Shown: one piece after another, positions 33,867-42,779 of the stretch | Layout: every line of letters starts with the position of its first letter | How positions within the stretch are numbered: position 1 is the stretch's first letter | Source: Asaia sp003994335 | GTDB taxonomy: Bacteria; Pseudomonadota; Alphaproteobacteria; Acetobacterales; Acetobacteraceae | Direction: 5' to 3' | Assembly (NCBI RefSeq): GCF_037151175.1 | Contig: NZ_JBBCOR010000001.1 | Span: 310,001-374,000 of the forward strand | DNA: 64,000 nt | The notes under the pieces: generated by a model | The model's input: the letters and a program-made list of their open reading frames with translations, nothing else | Told to the model about the DNA's origin: nothing | The model's database searches: none | Made by a program: the position numbers and the translations under genes

Positions 33867-35123
33867 TCAGGCTCCGATATCGCGGCGATAGATCCCATCG
33901 GCCCAGTCGATGGCCGCCACACCCTCATAAGCGCGTGCGCGTGCGATTTCGGTGGTCTCGCCCCGCGCGCAGATTGTGAGCACGCGCCCGCCAGAGGCAA
34001 CGAGCTTCCCGTCCACCAGAGCGGTACCCGCCTGAAAAACCGATACGCCCGGCACGGCTTCGGCACGCTCGATCCCTTTTATCGCCCCCCCTTTCGCCGG
34101 CGTACCGGGATAGCCGCGCGCGGCCACAACGACCGAGATCGAGGCGTCATCCGTAAACCGGATGGCAGCATCGTCCAGTCGGCCTGCGGCCAGAGCCTTG
34201 AGAACGGGAAGGAGGTCGGAATCAAGACGGATCAGGAGCGCCTGAGCCTCGGGATCGCCGAAGCGGACATTATATTCGATCAGCTTGGGACCATCCTGCG
34301 TCAGCATCAGCCCTGCGAAGATGATGCCCCGGAAGGGCGTGCCTCGGCGCACCATCTCCGCCAGCATGGGGCGCACCATGACGTCGAGCGCCTTTTCCTG
34401 TGCCTCGCGATCGAAATGGGGAGGGGGAGCGATCGCGCCCATGCCGCCCGTATTGGGGCCGGTATCCCCCTCGCCAATGCGCTTGTGATCGCGCGCAGCG
34501 CCAATCAGAACGGCGTCGCCGTCCGAGCAGAAGGCGAAGAGCGAGACCTCCTGACCTACCAGGCACTCCTCGATCACGATACTGGCCCCGGCCTCGCCGA
34601 AGCTGCGATCGGTCAGGATATCGATGATGGCGTCTTCAGCTTCCTGCAGCGTCTGGGCCACGATCACGCCTTTACCTGCTGCCAGACCATCCGCCTTGAT
34701 CACGATGGGAGCCCCACGACGACGGACAAAGGCGAGGGCGGGTTCGGCCTCTTCGAAGCGCTCCCAGCGCGCGGTCGGAATGCCGGCGGCATCCGCGACG
34801 TCCTTGGTGAAGCTCTTGCTGCCCTCCAGGGCGCTGGCGGCCTGACTCGGTCCGGCACAGGCGATGCCCGCGCTGGCGCACAGATCAGCCAACCCGGCCA
34901 CGAGAGGGGCTTCAGGACCAGGGACGACGAGGTCGATTCGCTGTTCGAGGGCGAAAGCCACGAGTCCTGTCACGTCGTCAGCGGCAAGCGGCACCAGTGT
35001 GCCGAGCGGCGCCATGCCTGGATTACCGGGGGCGATATAGAGCGCCTCGAGTTCGGGAGAGCGGGACAGGCAGGCCGCTAGAGCATGTTCGCGTCCGCCT
35101 GATCCGACAAGTAACACCCGCAT
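33867..35123 (-). CDS. purD: Phosphoribosylamine-glycine ligase
   Basis: A 418-residue ATP-grasp enzyme (GAR synthetase), normal in length. It starts MRVLLVGSGGREHALA, with VPGPEAPLVAGLAD, AGPSQAASALEGSK, IVIKADGLAAGKGV and NTGGMGAIAPPPH as the expected family blocks. It makes 5'-phosphoribosylglycinamide in purine synthesis. I choose the ATG at 35123 because AGGAAG lies at the right distance; another ATG is 6 bases upstream, and the open frame to 35315 lies over xseA. It is divergent from xseA with 58 bases between starts. Confidence 0.97.
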   Translation of the reverse strand: MRVLLVGSGGREHALAACLSRSPELEALYIAPGNPGMAPLGTLVPLAADDVTGLVAFALEQRIDLVVPGPEAPLVAGLADLCASAGIACAGPSQAASALEGSKSFTKDVADAAGIPTARWERFEEAEPALAFVRRRGAPIVIKADGLAAGKGVIVAQTLQEAEDAIIDILTDRSFGEAGASIVIEECLVGQEVSLFAFCSDGDAVLIGAARDHKRIGEGDTGPNTGGMGAIAPPPHFDREAQEKALDVMVRPMLAEMVRRGTPFRGIIFAGLMLTQDGPKLIEYNVRFGDPEAQALLIRLDSDLLPVLKALAAGRLDDAAIRFTDDASISVVVAARGYPGTPAKGGAIKGIERAEAVPGVSVFQAGTALVDGKLVASGGRVLTICARGETTEIARARAYEGVAAIDWADGIYRRDIGA

Positions 35124-35181
35124 CGTCATTCTTCCTGTTCTGACTGGTCCTAGCCCGCGTTCCGTAGCATAGACTGCGCGC

Positions 35182-36633
35182 ATGAGCGAAAACGAACAGA
35201 GCGCGGGCAGGAATGTCCCCGAATATTCGGTCAGCGAGATTTCGGGCGCAATCAAGCGCACGCTCGAAGGCAGTTTCAGCCGTGTGCGTGTCCGTGGCGA
35301 GATTACCGAGCTCAAACGCTATTCCTCCGGTCATATCTACCTTTCCCTGAAAGATCAGGGCGGCAAGATTTCGGGCGTGGTCTGGCGTGGTTCGGTGTCG
35401 CGCCTGGGGTTGGTGCCCGAGAACGGGATCGAGGTGATCGCAACCGGTCGGGTCTCGGCCTATGGCGACCGCTCGAGCTACCAGCTCGTAATTGATCAGA
35501 TGAGCTTCGCAGGCGAAGGCGCGTTGCTCGCCAAGATCGAGAAGCTGCGCCAGAAGCTGCTGGCCGAAGGCCTGTTCGATAACGAGCGCAAAAAGCCGCT
35601 GCCTTTCCTGCCACGGCTGATCGGCCTGGTGACCTCGAGCCGTGGGGCGGTGCTGCATGATATCCTTACCACCCTGTCCCGCCGTTTTCCCCGATCGGTG
35701 CTTGTCTGGCCTGTGGCAGTGCAGGGCGAGGGGGCGGTGGCCCAGATCACCGCGGCCATTGAAGGATTTGCGAACCTGGGCCTCCAGCCGGATCTTTCAC
35801 CCGATCTGCTGATCGTTGCGCGCGGGGGCGGGTCGCTTGAGGATCTGATGGCGTTCAATGACGAGCGCGTTTTGCGCGCCGTCGCTGCCTGTCCCATCCC
35901 GCTCATTTCAGCCGTTGGGCATGAAACAGATACGACGCTGATCGATTTCGTATCGGATCGCCGGGCCCCGACCCCGACAGCAGCGGCAGAAATGGCGGTT
36001 CCGCTGCGTTCGGAAATGGTGGCGGATCTCGCGCATCGTGGCGCGCGTCTGGCAGGGGCTCTGTCACGCCAGTTGCAACTGGCCAGGGCGCGTCAGGACC
36101 AGGTGAGCGCGCGTCTGCCCGATCTGCCGAGCCTGCTGGAAACTGCACGCTTGCGCCTCGATGAGCGTGGGCAGCGCCTCGAACTCGCGCTCCCCATGGT
36201 TGCCGCGCGCGCGCGCCAGAGGCTCATGAGCCTTGAGGGGCGCGTGCCCTCGGCGGCGCATTTCCTGGGACAAAAGCGATCTCGCCTCGATCTGGCAAGT
36301 GCGGCCCTTGCCGTGGGTATACGCCACAGAATGCAGCAGGAACGGGCGGGATTTACTCATGCCCGCCTCGGTACCGAGACATTGACGGCCCGATTAGGGC
36401 TTGATCGCGCAAGATTGGCCGGTATCGCAGGTCGTCTGGAGGCAGTTTCGCCCGAAGCCGTCTTGGCGCGAGGCTATGCGCTGGTGCAGGATGGACGCGG
36501 CAAACCGGTGACGACAGCCTCGGGGCGGCCACGCGGCGGGGCAATCACGCTTCGTTTTGCTGATGGTACACGCTCCGGACGCCTCGACCCTGTAGGCACG
36601 GAACAGGAAGAACAGGGGGATCTCGGTCTATGA
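35182..36633 (+). CDS. xseA: Exodeoxyribonuclease VII large subunit
   Basis: A 483-residue protein with the N-terminal OB fold (EYSVSEISGAIKRTLEGSFSRVRVRGEI) and the catalytic core segments GLVTSSRGAVLHDIL, ARGGGSLEDLMAFNDE, SAVGHETDTTLIDFVSDRRAPTP. A long coiled-coil-like arm follows (about 290-400), and the C-terminal domain has LARGYALVQDG. With XseB it cuts single-stranded DNA. XseB is not in the window. It is divergent from purD, and a lipoprotein gene overlaps its stop codon. Confidence 0.97.
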   Translation: MSENEQSAGRNVPEYSVSEISGAIKRTLEGSFSRVRVRGEITELKRYSSGHIYLSLKDQGGKISGVVWRGSVSRLGLVPENGIEVIATGRVSAYGDRSSYQLVIDQMSFAGEGALLAKIEKLRQKLLAEGLFDNERKKPLPFLPRLIGLVTSSRGAVLHDILTTLSRRFPRSVLVWPVAVQGEGAVAQITAAIEGFANLGLQPDLSPDLLIVARGGGSLEDLMAFNDERVLRAVAACPIPLISAVGHETDTTLIDFVSDRRAPTPTAAAEMAVPLRSEMVADLAHRGARLAGALSRQLQLARARQDQVSARLPDLPSLLETARLRLDERGQRLELALPMVAARARQRLMSLEGRVPSAAHFLGQKRSRLDLASAALAVGIRHRMQQERAGFTHARLGTETLTARLGLDRARLAGIAGRLEAVSPEAVLARGYALVQDGRGKPVTTASGRPRGGAITLRFADGTRSGRLDPVGTEQEEQGDLGL

Positions 36634-37001
36634 TGCGCTCACATTTCAGGGCAGCTGCTGCAGCAGCGCTGTCACTCGCTCTTCTCGCGGGGTGCGAAGA
36701 CGCGGCGTCGCCGCAGCCTGTGCAGAACCAGGTCCATGCGCGCATCCCGCCGCAGGATTTCGCCCCCGGCATGACAGGGGAGACACCGCCTCCCGCCAAT
36801 GAGGCGCAACTGACCAACGATCCCTCTGCCCCGGTGAACACGCCGCTTTGCGGCGCGGTACAGCAGGAGACGAACCGTATGGGTGGGCAGGTTTTCAGCG
36901 ATGGTCTCGCCTCAGGCAGCACTTGCCCGCAAAATGCCTGCTTCAATCCACTGACCGGCACCTATATCGCGGCAACGGGCGCCCCCAGCGTCTGCCGCTG
37001 A
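36630..37001 (+). CDS. Small lipoprotein downstream of xseA
   Basis: A 123-residue protein with a lipoprotein signal: basic start MMRSHFR, a hydrophobic stretch and the lipobox LALLAGC (Cys22). The mature part is polar and carries four further cysteines in its second half (PLCGAV, STCPQNACF, SVCR), suggesting two disulfides. Its start overlaps the xseA stop (ATGATG), so translation is probably coupled. The family is not recognised, though lipoproteins after xseA recur in acetic acid bacteria as I recall. Confidence 0.75.
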   Translation: MMRSHFRAAAAAALSLALLAGCEDAASPQPVQNQVHARIPPQDFAPGMTGETPPPANEAQLTNDPSAPVNTPLCGAVQQETNRMGGQVFSDGLASGSTCPQNACFNPLTGTYIAATGAPSVCR

Positions 37002-37139
37002 TCGCACTCACCCTCGTTCCTGGAACTGCCCTATCGTCTTCTGCAGGGCTGGACTGACAGGCATGCTGACGCCCGTCATGCCGGTCCGATGCCCATCGGT
37101 TCATGCTCGGTGGGTGATTGTGCCGCGCGTTCTCGTCGA

Positions 37140-38165
37140 TCACCGGCCGGGCATGCCCGACCCGCTTTTTTGGCTGTTCAGCAATGTGCGATCGTAGAAG
37201 CCCGTGAGCGCCTTGTTGAATACGGCATGAAACGCAGCGCGGTCGAAGCCAGGGAGGCTCTGGCAGATTGCCATTGCCTCATAGCCAGCCCGGCACGGCG
37301 CCAGGAAGTCGAAATGCCCGGCCCCGCTCACGGCGTGAAATTCGGGAGGCGAGGGCAGATTGTCGCGCACGGGCTCGACAGATCCGGGTGAGGGCAGGAT
37401 CGCATCATTCATGGCCTGCCAGAGTTGCACGGGCAATGTAACGGGTGCGAGTGAGGCGCGTGTCATCGTGAATCCCAGAGCCGGGGCTGCAATCACCATG
37501 GCTTTGAAACGTGTGTCCTGTACCGACGGGAGGCGGGCATCGGTCGGCAGTGTGCGCTTATGGAGCAGGGTGCAGGTGAAGCTGGCGGCGTGGAGCGCGC
37601 ACCAGGGGGCCACGCGTGTCAGATCAGGCCGGGCGCCGACTGCAAGCAGGGCGGTCAGCCCTCCTGCTGAAAAGCCGAAAGCCCCTATGCGATTTTGGTC
37701 CAGATGGGCAGAAAGCGGCCATGCTGAGAGCATATAGGTCAGCGCTGCACTCATGGCCCGTGTCCGGCCCACAAGATCGCTCGCGTGCGCCGTATCGTGC
37801 CAGTTATCCCCCGGCTCGGTGAGGGCCGCGACGACATACCCTGCCCGTGCCAACGCAGCCGCGGTATCGAGGTGGCTGGTCCATGAGCCACCCGTGCCAT
37901 GCGAGATCACGATCAGCGCATGATTTTCATCGCGTACAGGACCATTGATCACGCATTCCTGTGCATACGGGCCAAGCGCTTGTGAGGTAGGCGTATCGGC
38001 GCTCGGATACCAGATGCCCAGTTCGATCCCCTCCGGTGTAACGAGATGCTGGCACCCCACCTCCAGGTGTGGGGGATTCTGCGTGGGGGAGGACTGTGCC
38101 ATGGCAGAGCCGAGGCAGCAGGCGAGTATCAGGGTGGCGAGGGGGAGGCGACGGCTTAACGACAT
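37140..38165 (-). CDS. Exported alpha/beta hydrolase (dienelactone hydrolase-like)
   Basis: A 341-residue secreted serine hydrolase. The signal peptide is MSLSRRLPLATLILACCLGSAMAQ. It has an oxyanion motif LIVISHGTGGS, nucleophile GFSAGG and His in SGAGHFDFLAPC; the acid is probably the Asp in WQAMNDAILP. The layout resembles PAF-acetylhydrolase/dienelactone hydrolase family proteins. The ATG at 38165 has an AGGAG at a rather long 12-base spacing. A longer frame reaches 38279 but would bury the signal peptide. Divergent from the LytTR gene. Confidence 0.82.
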   Translation of the reverse strand: MSLSRRLPLATLILACCLGSAMAQSSPTQNPPHLEVGCQHLVTPEGIELGIWYPSADTPTSQALGPYAQECVINGPVRDENHALIVISHGTGGSWTSHLDTAAALARAGYVVAALTEPGDNWHDTAHASDLVGRTRAMSAALTYMLSAWPLSAHLDQNRIGAFGFSAGGLTALLAVGARPDLTRVAPWCALHAASFTCTLLHKRTLPTDARLPSVQDTRFKAMVIAAPALGFTMTRASLAPVTLPVQLWQAMNDAILPSPGSVEPVRDNLPSPPEFHAVSGAGHFDFLAPCRAGYEAMAICQSLPGFDRAAFHAVFNKALTGFYDRTLLNSQKSGSGMPGR

Positions 38166-38349
38166 GAAAAGGGCAGACTCCTGTTGAGACAAGGTCAGAA
38201 ACCTCTGATTTATGTGGCCAGCCAGCCTGTTTTCGTGAATGGGCGAGTGGGCGACTGAGCGATTGGGCGGGGTATGCAAGCCGCGTCGTGCACGGCATTC
38301 TTGGCTCAGGCAGTCAGCGCGTGGCGCAAGGCAAGGAGGGTATGAGCAT

Positions 38350-39255
38350 TTGAGAGACGGGGAGCAGAGAGATCTGAACAGCGCCTTGGACTCTCACCCC
38401 GGCCAGGTCCATGGTCTTGCAGTACAGGGACCTCTGCTTCGCCCGCGCCTGCTCCTGCAAGGCTTGGCTTTGTCGATGGGAGTCGGGTTGTTTCTCGGCA
38501 TTCTCGGCCCCTATGGCAGCTATCAGAATCCCGGCCTGCTCGACCGGGTCGCTTACTGGATTGCCTCGATCATGGCGGGGCTCGGACTCTATGCCGGCCC
38601 GCTCGTGCTGCTGCGGAGCGCCTGCATCCTCCATCGAGGAGGTGCGCTCTTCTGGATAGAAGTGATAGCTGGCACCGCGTTTCTGAGCCTGTTTCAGACT
38701 CTGATCACGCGTGACCTCGCTTTAACGATATGGCCAGAGATCGCCCCACATTTGCCCGGCTGGTGGATATGGTACGTGCAGGTTCTGGCGATCGCCTTGC
38801 CAGGCGTTCTGGGCGTGCTGCTGTGGCGGCGTTATCGGGATAAGCGCGCCGAAATTTCTGCCAAGGGGGACGTGCCACGGCCGCAAGAGCTGGTTACGCC
38901 CGATATAAGCCAGCCCGAGTCTGGCGCAGCACAGGGAGAGGGGCTGCGTATTGGAACCGCTTATCCCAGGCCCGAACACATCCACGCGCTGCAGATGGAG
39001 GACCATTACATACGCTGTTATGTCGCTGATGGCTCGCGTCTGGTGCACGGCGTCTTTCGCGATGCCGTTGCGAGGCAATCCGGATGTGACGGATTACAGG
39101 TCCATCGTAGCTGGTGGGTTGCGCGCCACGCTGTTTCCCGCTGGGAAGGAACGCCCAGAGCTTTGCGTTTGCATCTGTCCAATGGGCTGGAAGTGCCGGT
39201 CGCACGCGCACAGGTTGCCCGTCTGCGCGAGGCAGGCTGGCTCGATAAGGACTGA
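38350..39255 (+). CDS. Membrane-bound LytTR-type DNA-binding regulator
   Basis: About 300 residues. Four hydrophobic helices (GLALSMGVGLFLGILG, VAYWIASIMAGLGLYAGPL, LFWIEVIAGTAFLSLFQ, WWIWYVQVLAIALPGVLGVLLW) precede a linker and a C-terminal LytTR domain (HIHALQMEDHYIRCYVADGSRLVHG, then LQVHRSWWVARHAV, and LHLSNGLEVPVARAQVARLREAGW). Such proteins regulate surface or secreted genes directly from the membrane, without a separate kinase. The start is uncertain; TTG at 38350 lies 10 bases after AAGGAGG, and the frame is open to 38239. The gene sits 214 bases before the 1018-aa secreted protein, its obvious candidate target. Confidence 0.78.
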   Translation: MRDGEQRDLNSALDSHPGQVHGLAVQGPLLRPRLLLQGLALSMGVGLFLGILGPYGSYQNPGLLDRVAYWIASIMAGLGLYAGPLVLLRSACILHRGGALFWIEVIAGTAFLSLFQTLITRDLALTIWPEIAPHLPGWWIWYVQVLAIALPGVLGVLLWRRYRDKRAEISAKGDVPRPQELVTPDISQPESGAAQGEGLRIGTAYPRPEHIHALQMEDHYIRCYVADGSRLVHGVFRDAVARQSGCDGLQVHRSWWVARHAVSRWEGTPRALRLHLSNGLEVPVARAQVARLREAGWLDKD

Positions 39256-39429
39256 ATATACAAGAGTCACAAAGAGCCTGCGCTGGAAAGGCCTCAGGCT
39301 GCCGAGATCTGGACTGGCTCGATGAAATCGCCCTGAGATTTGCGCTTGGCGCATGGGACGCGGAGCGCGGTTAATTAGGCTCTCAAGCGTCAAGACCTGG
39401 AAGATATACGAAGAATATGCTACATTTCC

Positions 39430-39456
39430 AATATGATGCAAATAAAGCATCATATT
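39430..39456 (+). promoter_or_regulatory. 10-bp perfect inverted repeat next to the ribosome site of the giant secreted protein
   Basis: AATATGATGC and GCATCATATT pair perfectly around AAATAAA. The repeat ends three bases before GGAGAAA, the ribosome site of the TTG start at 39470. As DNA it could be a dimeric repressor or LytTR-independent operator; as RNA it is an AT-rich hairpin able to affect translation or mRNA stability. Confidence 0.55.
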
Positions 39457-39469
39457 CCCGGAGAAAATA

Positions 39470-42400
39470 TTGAAATATATTCGTGCTCGCGCACTGCTTT
39501 TGTGCGCTGGTATCGCGACCTGTGCGCCCGTCTGGGCACAGGTTGATGATATGCCCCTGAAGCGCTCTGATATCGGGAAAGGAGGTGGTGTGGCTGGTCT
39601 GGACGCGACTCGACGCGTGACCAATGACGTGTCTAATAATACGGTTGTGAGCCGCCATATCGAGTTTCCTGATCATAATCAGGAGATTGTTTTCAACACC
39701 GGGTCTCCGGATTCGAATAACCGGCAGATCCACATCGGGTACGACCTCGATAAGAAAAAAGTTTATTTTACCAATGATCATTACGGTAATATTTACGACT
39801 TCAACGGCACAATAAAAACGTCGTCGTTACGCGCAGATGACGTCGTGCCATCGCGCCTTTTGTTGGAAAATCCAGGCAATAGCGTCGTATTCAACACAAA
39901 CTCCCTCGATAGCAACAATCCCTACGTGCGTATCGGTTGGGACCCCACCAAGAATGCGCTCGTGTTTACCAATGATCGTTACGGCAATGAGTTTCGCTTC
40001 GAAGGCAACGTCAATGCGAGAGGGATCAATGCGGAGGGTATGAAGCCCGGCTTGGTTGAGTTTGACAAGCCCGGTAAGGAGATTGTCTTTGATACGCTCT
40101 CCCTCGATACAAACAATCAGAAGGTCCATATCGGTTATGACCTTGCCAGCAACAGCGTCTATTTCACCAATCAAAGATACGGCAATAATTATAGTTTCAA
40201 TGGACCGGTCCGGGCCAGCGACTTCGTCCTGAATGGCGGCCGATTGCTGGATGCGGGTTATTTTGCCGCCGATGCGTTCAGCAAAGGGGCACCAGACAAT
40301 GATCGCTCACGCCTCTGGATGAGCAACGGCGCTGACTGGGGTAACCTTCATCCCGATACGCTCATGCTGGGTGGTGCGCGAGATGGCCAATACATGCATA
40401 TCAAGGCCACGTGTACGAATACTTCCGGCGGCGATGAGGGAGGGTCCTGCTATCAGTTCACCGATATGCGCGGCCCGCAAAACTTTCATCGTGGGGGAGC
40501 TGGCAACACCGATGGCATCAATATCGATGCCCGTTCCCAGGGTAATGGCCCTCTGGACATGCTTGGTGGGAATGAGCTGATCACCAATGCCGACGGGACG
40601 CACCGCGTCGGGGGCAGCCTTCATGAGACGCTTGCGCTTGCCAAGGCAGGGCAAAGCTTCATCAATATGACCGAGGTGACGACTTGCGGTCCAAACCTTA
40701 CCTGCCTCGCCAGTGGCGCCAAGTTCCGGACGAAGGATGGAACATTGGTCGATGAGGCGCCGGTCATCGCGGAAGATGTGCCGATTTTCGCTGCTGACGG
40801 AAAGACCCAGATTGGCGTTGATCACCGCGTGACCCTGTCGAGCGGATATAGTCTTGCAAGCGATCTTGCCGCCCACGCAACACTGACCCTCAAGGTCGTC
40901 TCTCGGGATGGTAAGGCCTATGCCTACCGTTTCAGGAACGCCCATGAAGTCGTGGTCTATCCCAAGCTCTCGGACGAGGAGGCGGCTGTCTTCCGGGGGC
41001 GCATGTCGATGTTTACCAATATCGTCAATGGAATGGCCTCCACCGAGAAAGGCGGCAATACGGATTATCCGAATTATTACTACGGCTATTTCGCGGGGCT
41101 CGACACCAGCACAGGAGATGACGGAACCGGGATTTATGTCGAGGCAAGCTTCTATCCCGGCACATCTTCTGCGCGGGCTGGCTTCGTGACTCTGGCGCAC
41201 CCAGACGTGGACAGATTTGGCGTGACCGGTCAGCCGGGAACCAATAAGGGCGATCAGATCGATTTCAGCGGGATTTCCTATACCGGACCTGATGGCAAGG
41301 TCTATCAATCGACTCAGACACATCGCTATCGCTATCCGGCTCTGTTCTTCGGCATGAGTACGAAGAACTTCAACTCCTACAGCCTTCAGCAATATACGCG
41401 TCCTGTGGATGGTCTGACACGGGCTTTCGATAACGAGTGGGATTTTTGGATGACGGGTACCCACCCGGGCGAAACAAGCTCACGCGGGTTGACCATGACT
41501 TGGGGTGGTTCGACCCTGCCTCTTTCGCCTGATTCCTGGATGTTGAACCTTGCGGGTAATAACGTGATGCCCGTTGGTCTCGATGTGAATGGTGTCTTCC
41601 CTTACGGTGGCCGCCTCATTCGCTCCGACGCTGCTTTCAACGTGTTCCGCAACCGCGACGGAAATGCTCCCGGTAACGTGGGCGACACACAATCGGTCAT
41701 TTCGTTGGGGCAGGGTATCATGGGTAGCGAGTTCCGTGACTCCTACGCCGTCTCGGCGGCTGCGGAACGTGGCGCGACACACCTTGTAGTCAAGGGCGTG
41801 ATCGCCGGGTATCTGCGCGCCTCGCCAGCGGCGCTGCAGATGACCTCTTCTAACGCGGCAATTCAGGCTGCGCTGCCTCAGGGAACGAATACAATCACGG
41901 CCATCAACGTGGACGAACGGGCAGGCGTGACGCAGATCGATCTGGCGCAGCCACTGGCCGCGGCCATTTCGGCCAATGGAGCAACGATCAGCTTTGCTCT
42001 GCCTTCAAAATTTGTTGCCCTGCACGGCTATGTCTCTCGTGACGGGCAGGAAAACCCGTCCTATCACCTCGGTGCTCTCGAATCCGGGGACGATCTTGAA
42101 TATGTTGCGCGCCCCGATTGTAGCGATGCCTCCAAGATTTCCTGCCATCAAGCGGGTCAGCTCGTTTTCGATCCTGCGGGAATTCCCTCGGGAATTGGTC
42201 TGGGTGTCGGTAAGGGAAGCGAGATGGATTACAGTCTTGTCGCGAGGGCAAAGGGCAATGTGGTCATCACCCATGGTCTCGAGCTCGGTTCTGCCCGCGG
42301 TGGTCAGAACCCGCGTCTCGTTGGGCAGGGGGCCGATACTGTCCAGTTTCTGGCAGCTTCGGGAGAGCCTGCACGTTTGAACGTTGGAACCCTTATCCAG

Positions 42401-42526
42401 AAGTTGGAGACGCCTGCCTCATCGAGCGCGGCATGTAGTCCGGGGCAGACGCAGGATGACAGCAATTATCACTATGTCTGCGTTGCCAGTAATCGCTGGA
42501 AGCGCGTGGCTCTAAGCGACTTCTGA
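39470..42526 (+). CDS. 1018-aa secreted repeat protein with phage-tail-like C-terminus
   Basis: A large exported protein of unknown function. A signal peptide (MKYIRARALLLCAGIATCAPVWA) is followed by three tandem 66-residue repeats at about 59-256; each contains a line like VFNT.SLDSNN...IGYD....VYFTNDRYGN.Y.FNG. The middle (~300-700) is glycine- and asparagine-rich and beta-like. The final 30 residues contain a Cys-Cys pair and the ending YVCVASNRWKRVALSDF, which resembles the C-terminal motif of many phage tail-fibre-like proteins (from memory). The TTG start follows GGAGAAA. The upstream region is AT-rich, with a perfect inverted repeat. Probably a surface-exposed or released fibre/adhesin; no secretion partner is adjacent. 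Confidence 0.8.
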   Translation: MKYIRARALLLCAGIATCAPVWAQVDDMPLKRSDIGKGGGVAGLDATRRVTNDVSNNTVVSRHIEFPDHNQEIVFNTGSPDSNNRQIHIGYDLDKKKVYFTNDHYGNIYDFNGTIKTSSLRADDVVPSRLLLENPGNSVVFNTNSLDSNNPYVRIGWDPTKNALVFTNDRYGNEFRFEGNVNARGINAEGMKPGLVEFDKPGKEIVFDTLSLDTNNQKVHIGYDLASNSVYFTNQRYGNNYSFNGPVRASDFVLNGGRLLDAGYFAADAFSKGAPDNDRSRLWMSNGADWGNLHPDTLMLGGARDGQYMHIKATCTNTSGGDEGGSCYQFTDMRGPQNFHRGGAGNTDGINIDARSQGNGPLDMLGGNELITNADGTHRVGGSLHETLALAKAGQSFINMTEVTTCGPNLTCLASGAKFRTKDGTLVDEAPVIAEDVPIFAADGKTQIGVDHRVTLSSGYSLASDLAAHATLTLKVVSRDGKAYAYRFRNAHEVVVYPKLSDEEAAVFRGRMSMFTNIVNGMASTEKGGNTDYPNYYYGYFAGLDTSTGDDGTGIYVEASFYPGTSSARAGFVTLAHPDVDRFGVTGQPGTNKGDQIDFSGISYTGPDGKVYQSTQTHRYRYPALFFGMSTKNFNSYSLQQYTRPVDGLTRAFDNEWDFWMTGTHPGETSSRGLTMTWGGSTLPLSPDSWMLNLAGNNVMPVGLDVNGVFPYGGRLIRSDAAFNVFRNRDGNAPGNVGDTQSVISLGQGIMGSEFRDSYAVSAAAERGATHLVVKGVIAGYLRASPAALQMTSSNAAIQAALPQGTNTITAINVDERAGVTQIDLAQPLAAAISANGATISFALPSKFVALHGYVSRDGQENPSYHLGALESGDDLEYVARPDCSDASKISCHQAGQLVFDPAGIPSGIGLGVGKGSEMDYSLVARAKGNVVITHGLELGSARGGQNPRLVGQGADTVQFLAASGEPARLNVGTLIQKLETPASSSAACSPGQTQDDSNYHYVCVASNRWKRVALSDF
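39644..40237 (+). repeat. Three tandem 198-bp (66-codon) coding repeats
   Basis: The phenylalanines of the motif VF(N/D)T fall at residues 75, 141 and 207, exactly 66 apart. The aligned lines IGYDLDKKKVYFTNDHYGN, IGWDPTKNALVFTNDRYGN and IGYDLASNSVYFTNQRYGN confirm the register. DNA has diverged, so the duplication is old and kept by selection on length. Confidence 0.85.
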
Positions 42527-42710
42527 GTTTCAGACATTCCGCTTCTGCCTCTGTCCTGATCCTTATGCTTCACGACGGGGCGGACCTCATGGCGTTCGAC
42601 ACATGGCGGTGAGAGGATGCTGGTACCAGCTACGTTGTTCATCAACGTCAGTCGGTGTCCTGTCGAGCATGTGAGTACGAGCTGAGCGGCTTGTCATCAC
42701 CATCAAGATC

Positions 42711-42746
42711 AAAAAAACGGGGCGGTGTGAGCCGCCCCGTTTTTTC
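42711..42746. terminator. Bidirectional rho-independent terminator
   Basis: CGGGGCGG (42718-42725) pairs with CCGCCCCG (42732-42739). An A-run precedes and a T-run follows, so it works for the secreted protein gene (plus) and for rne (minus), which converge here. Confidence 0.88.
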
Positions 42747-42779
42747 TCGTTTTTTCTCGTTTTTGAACGTTGATGGTGC

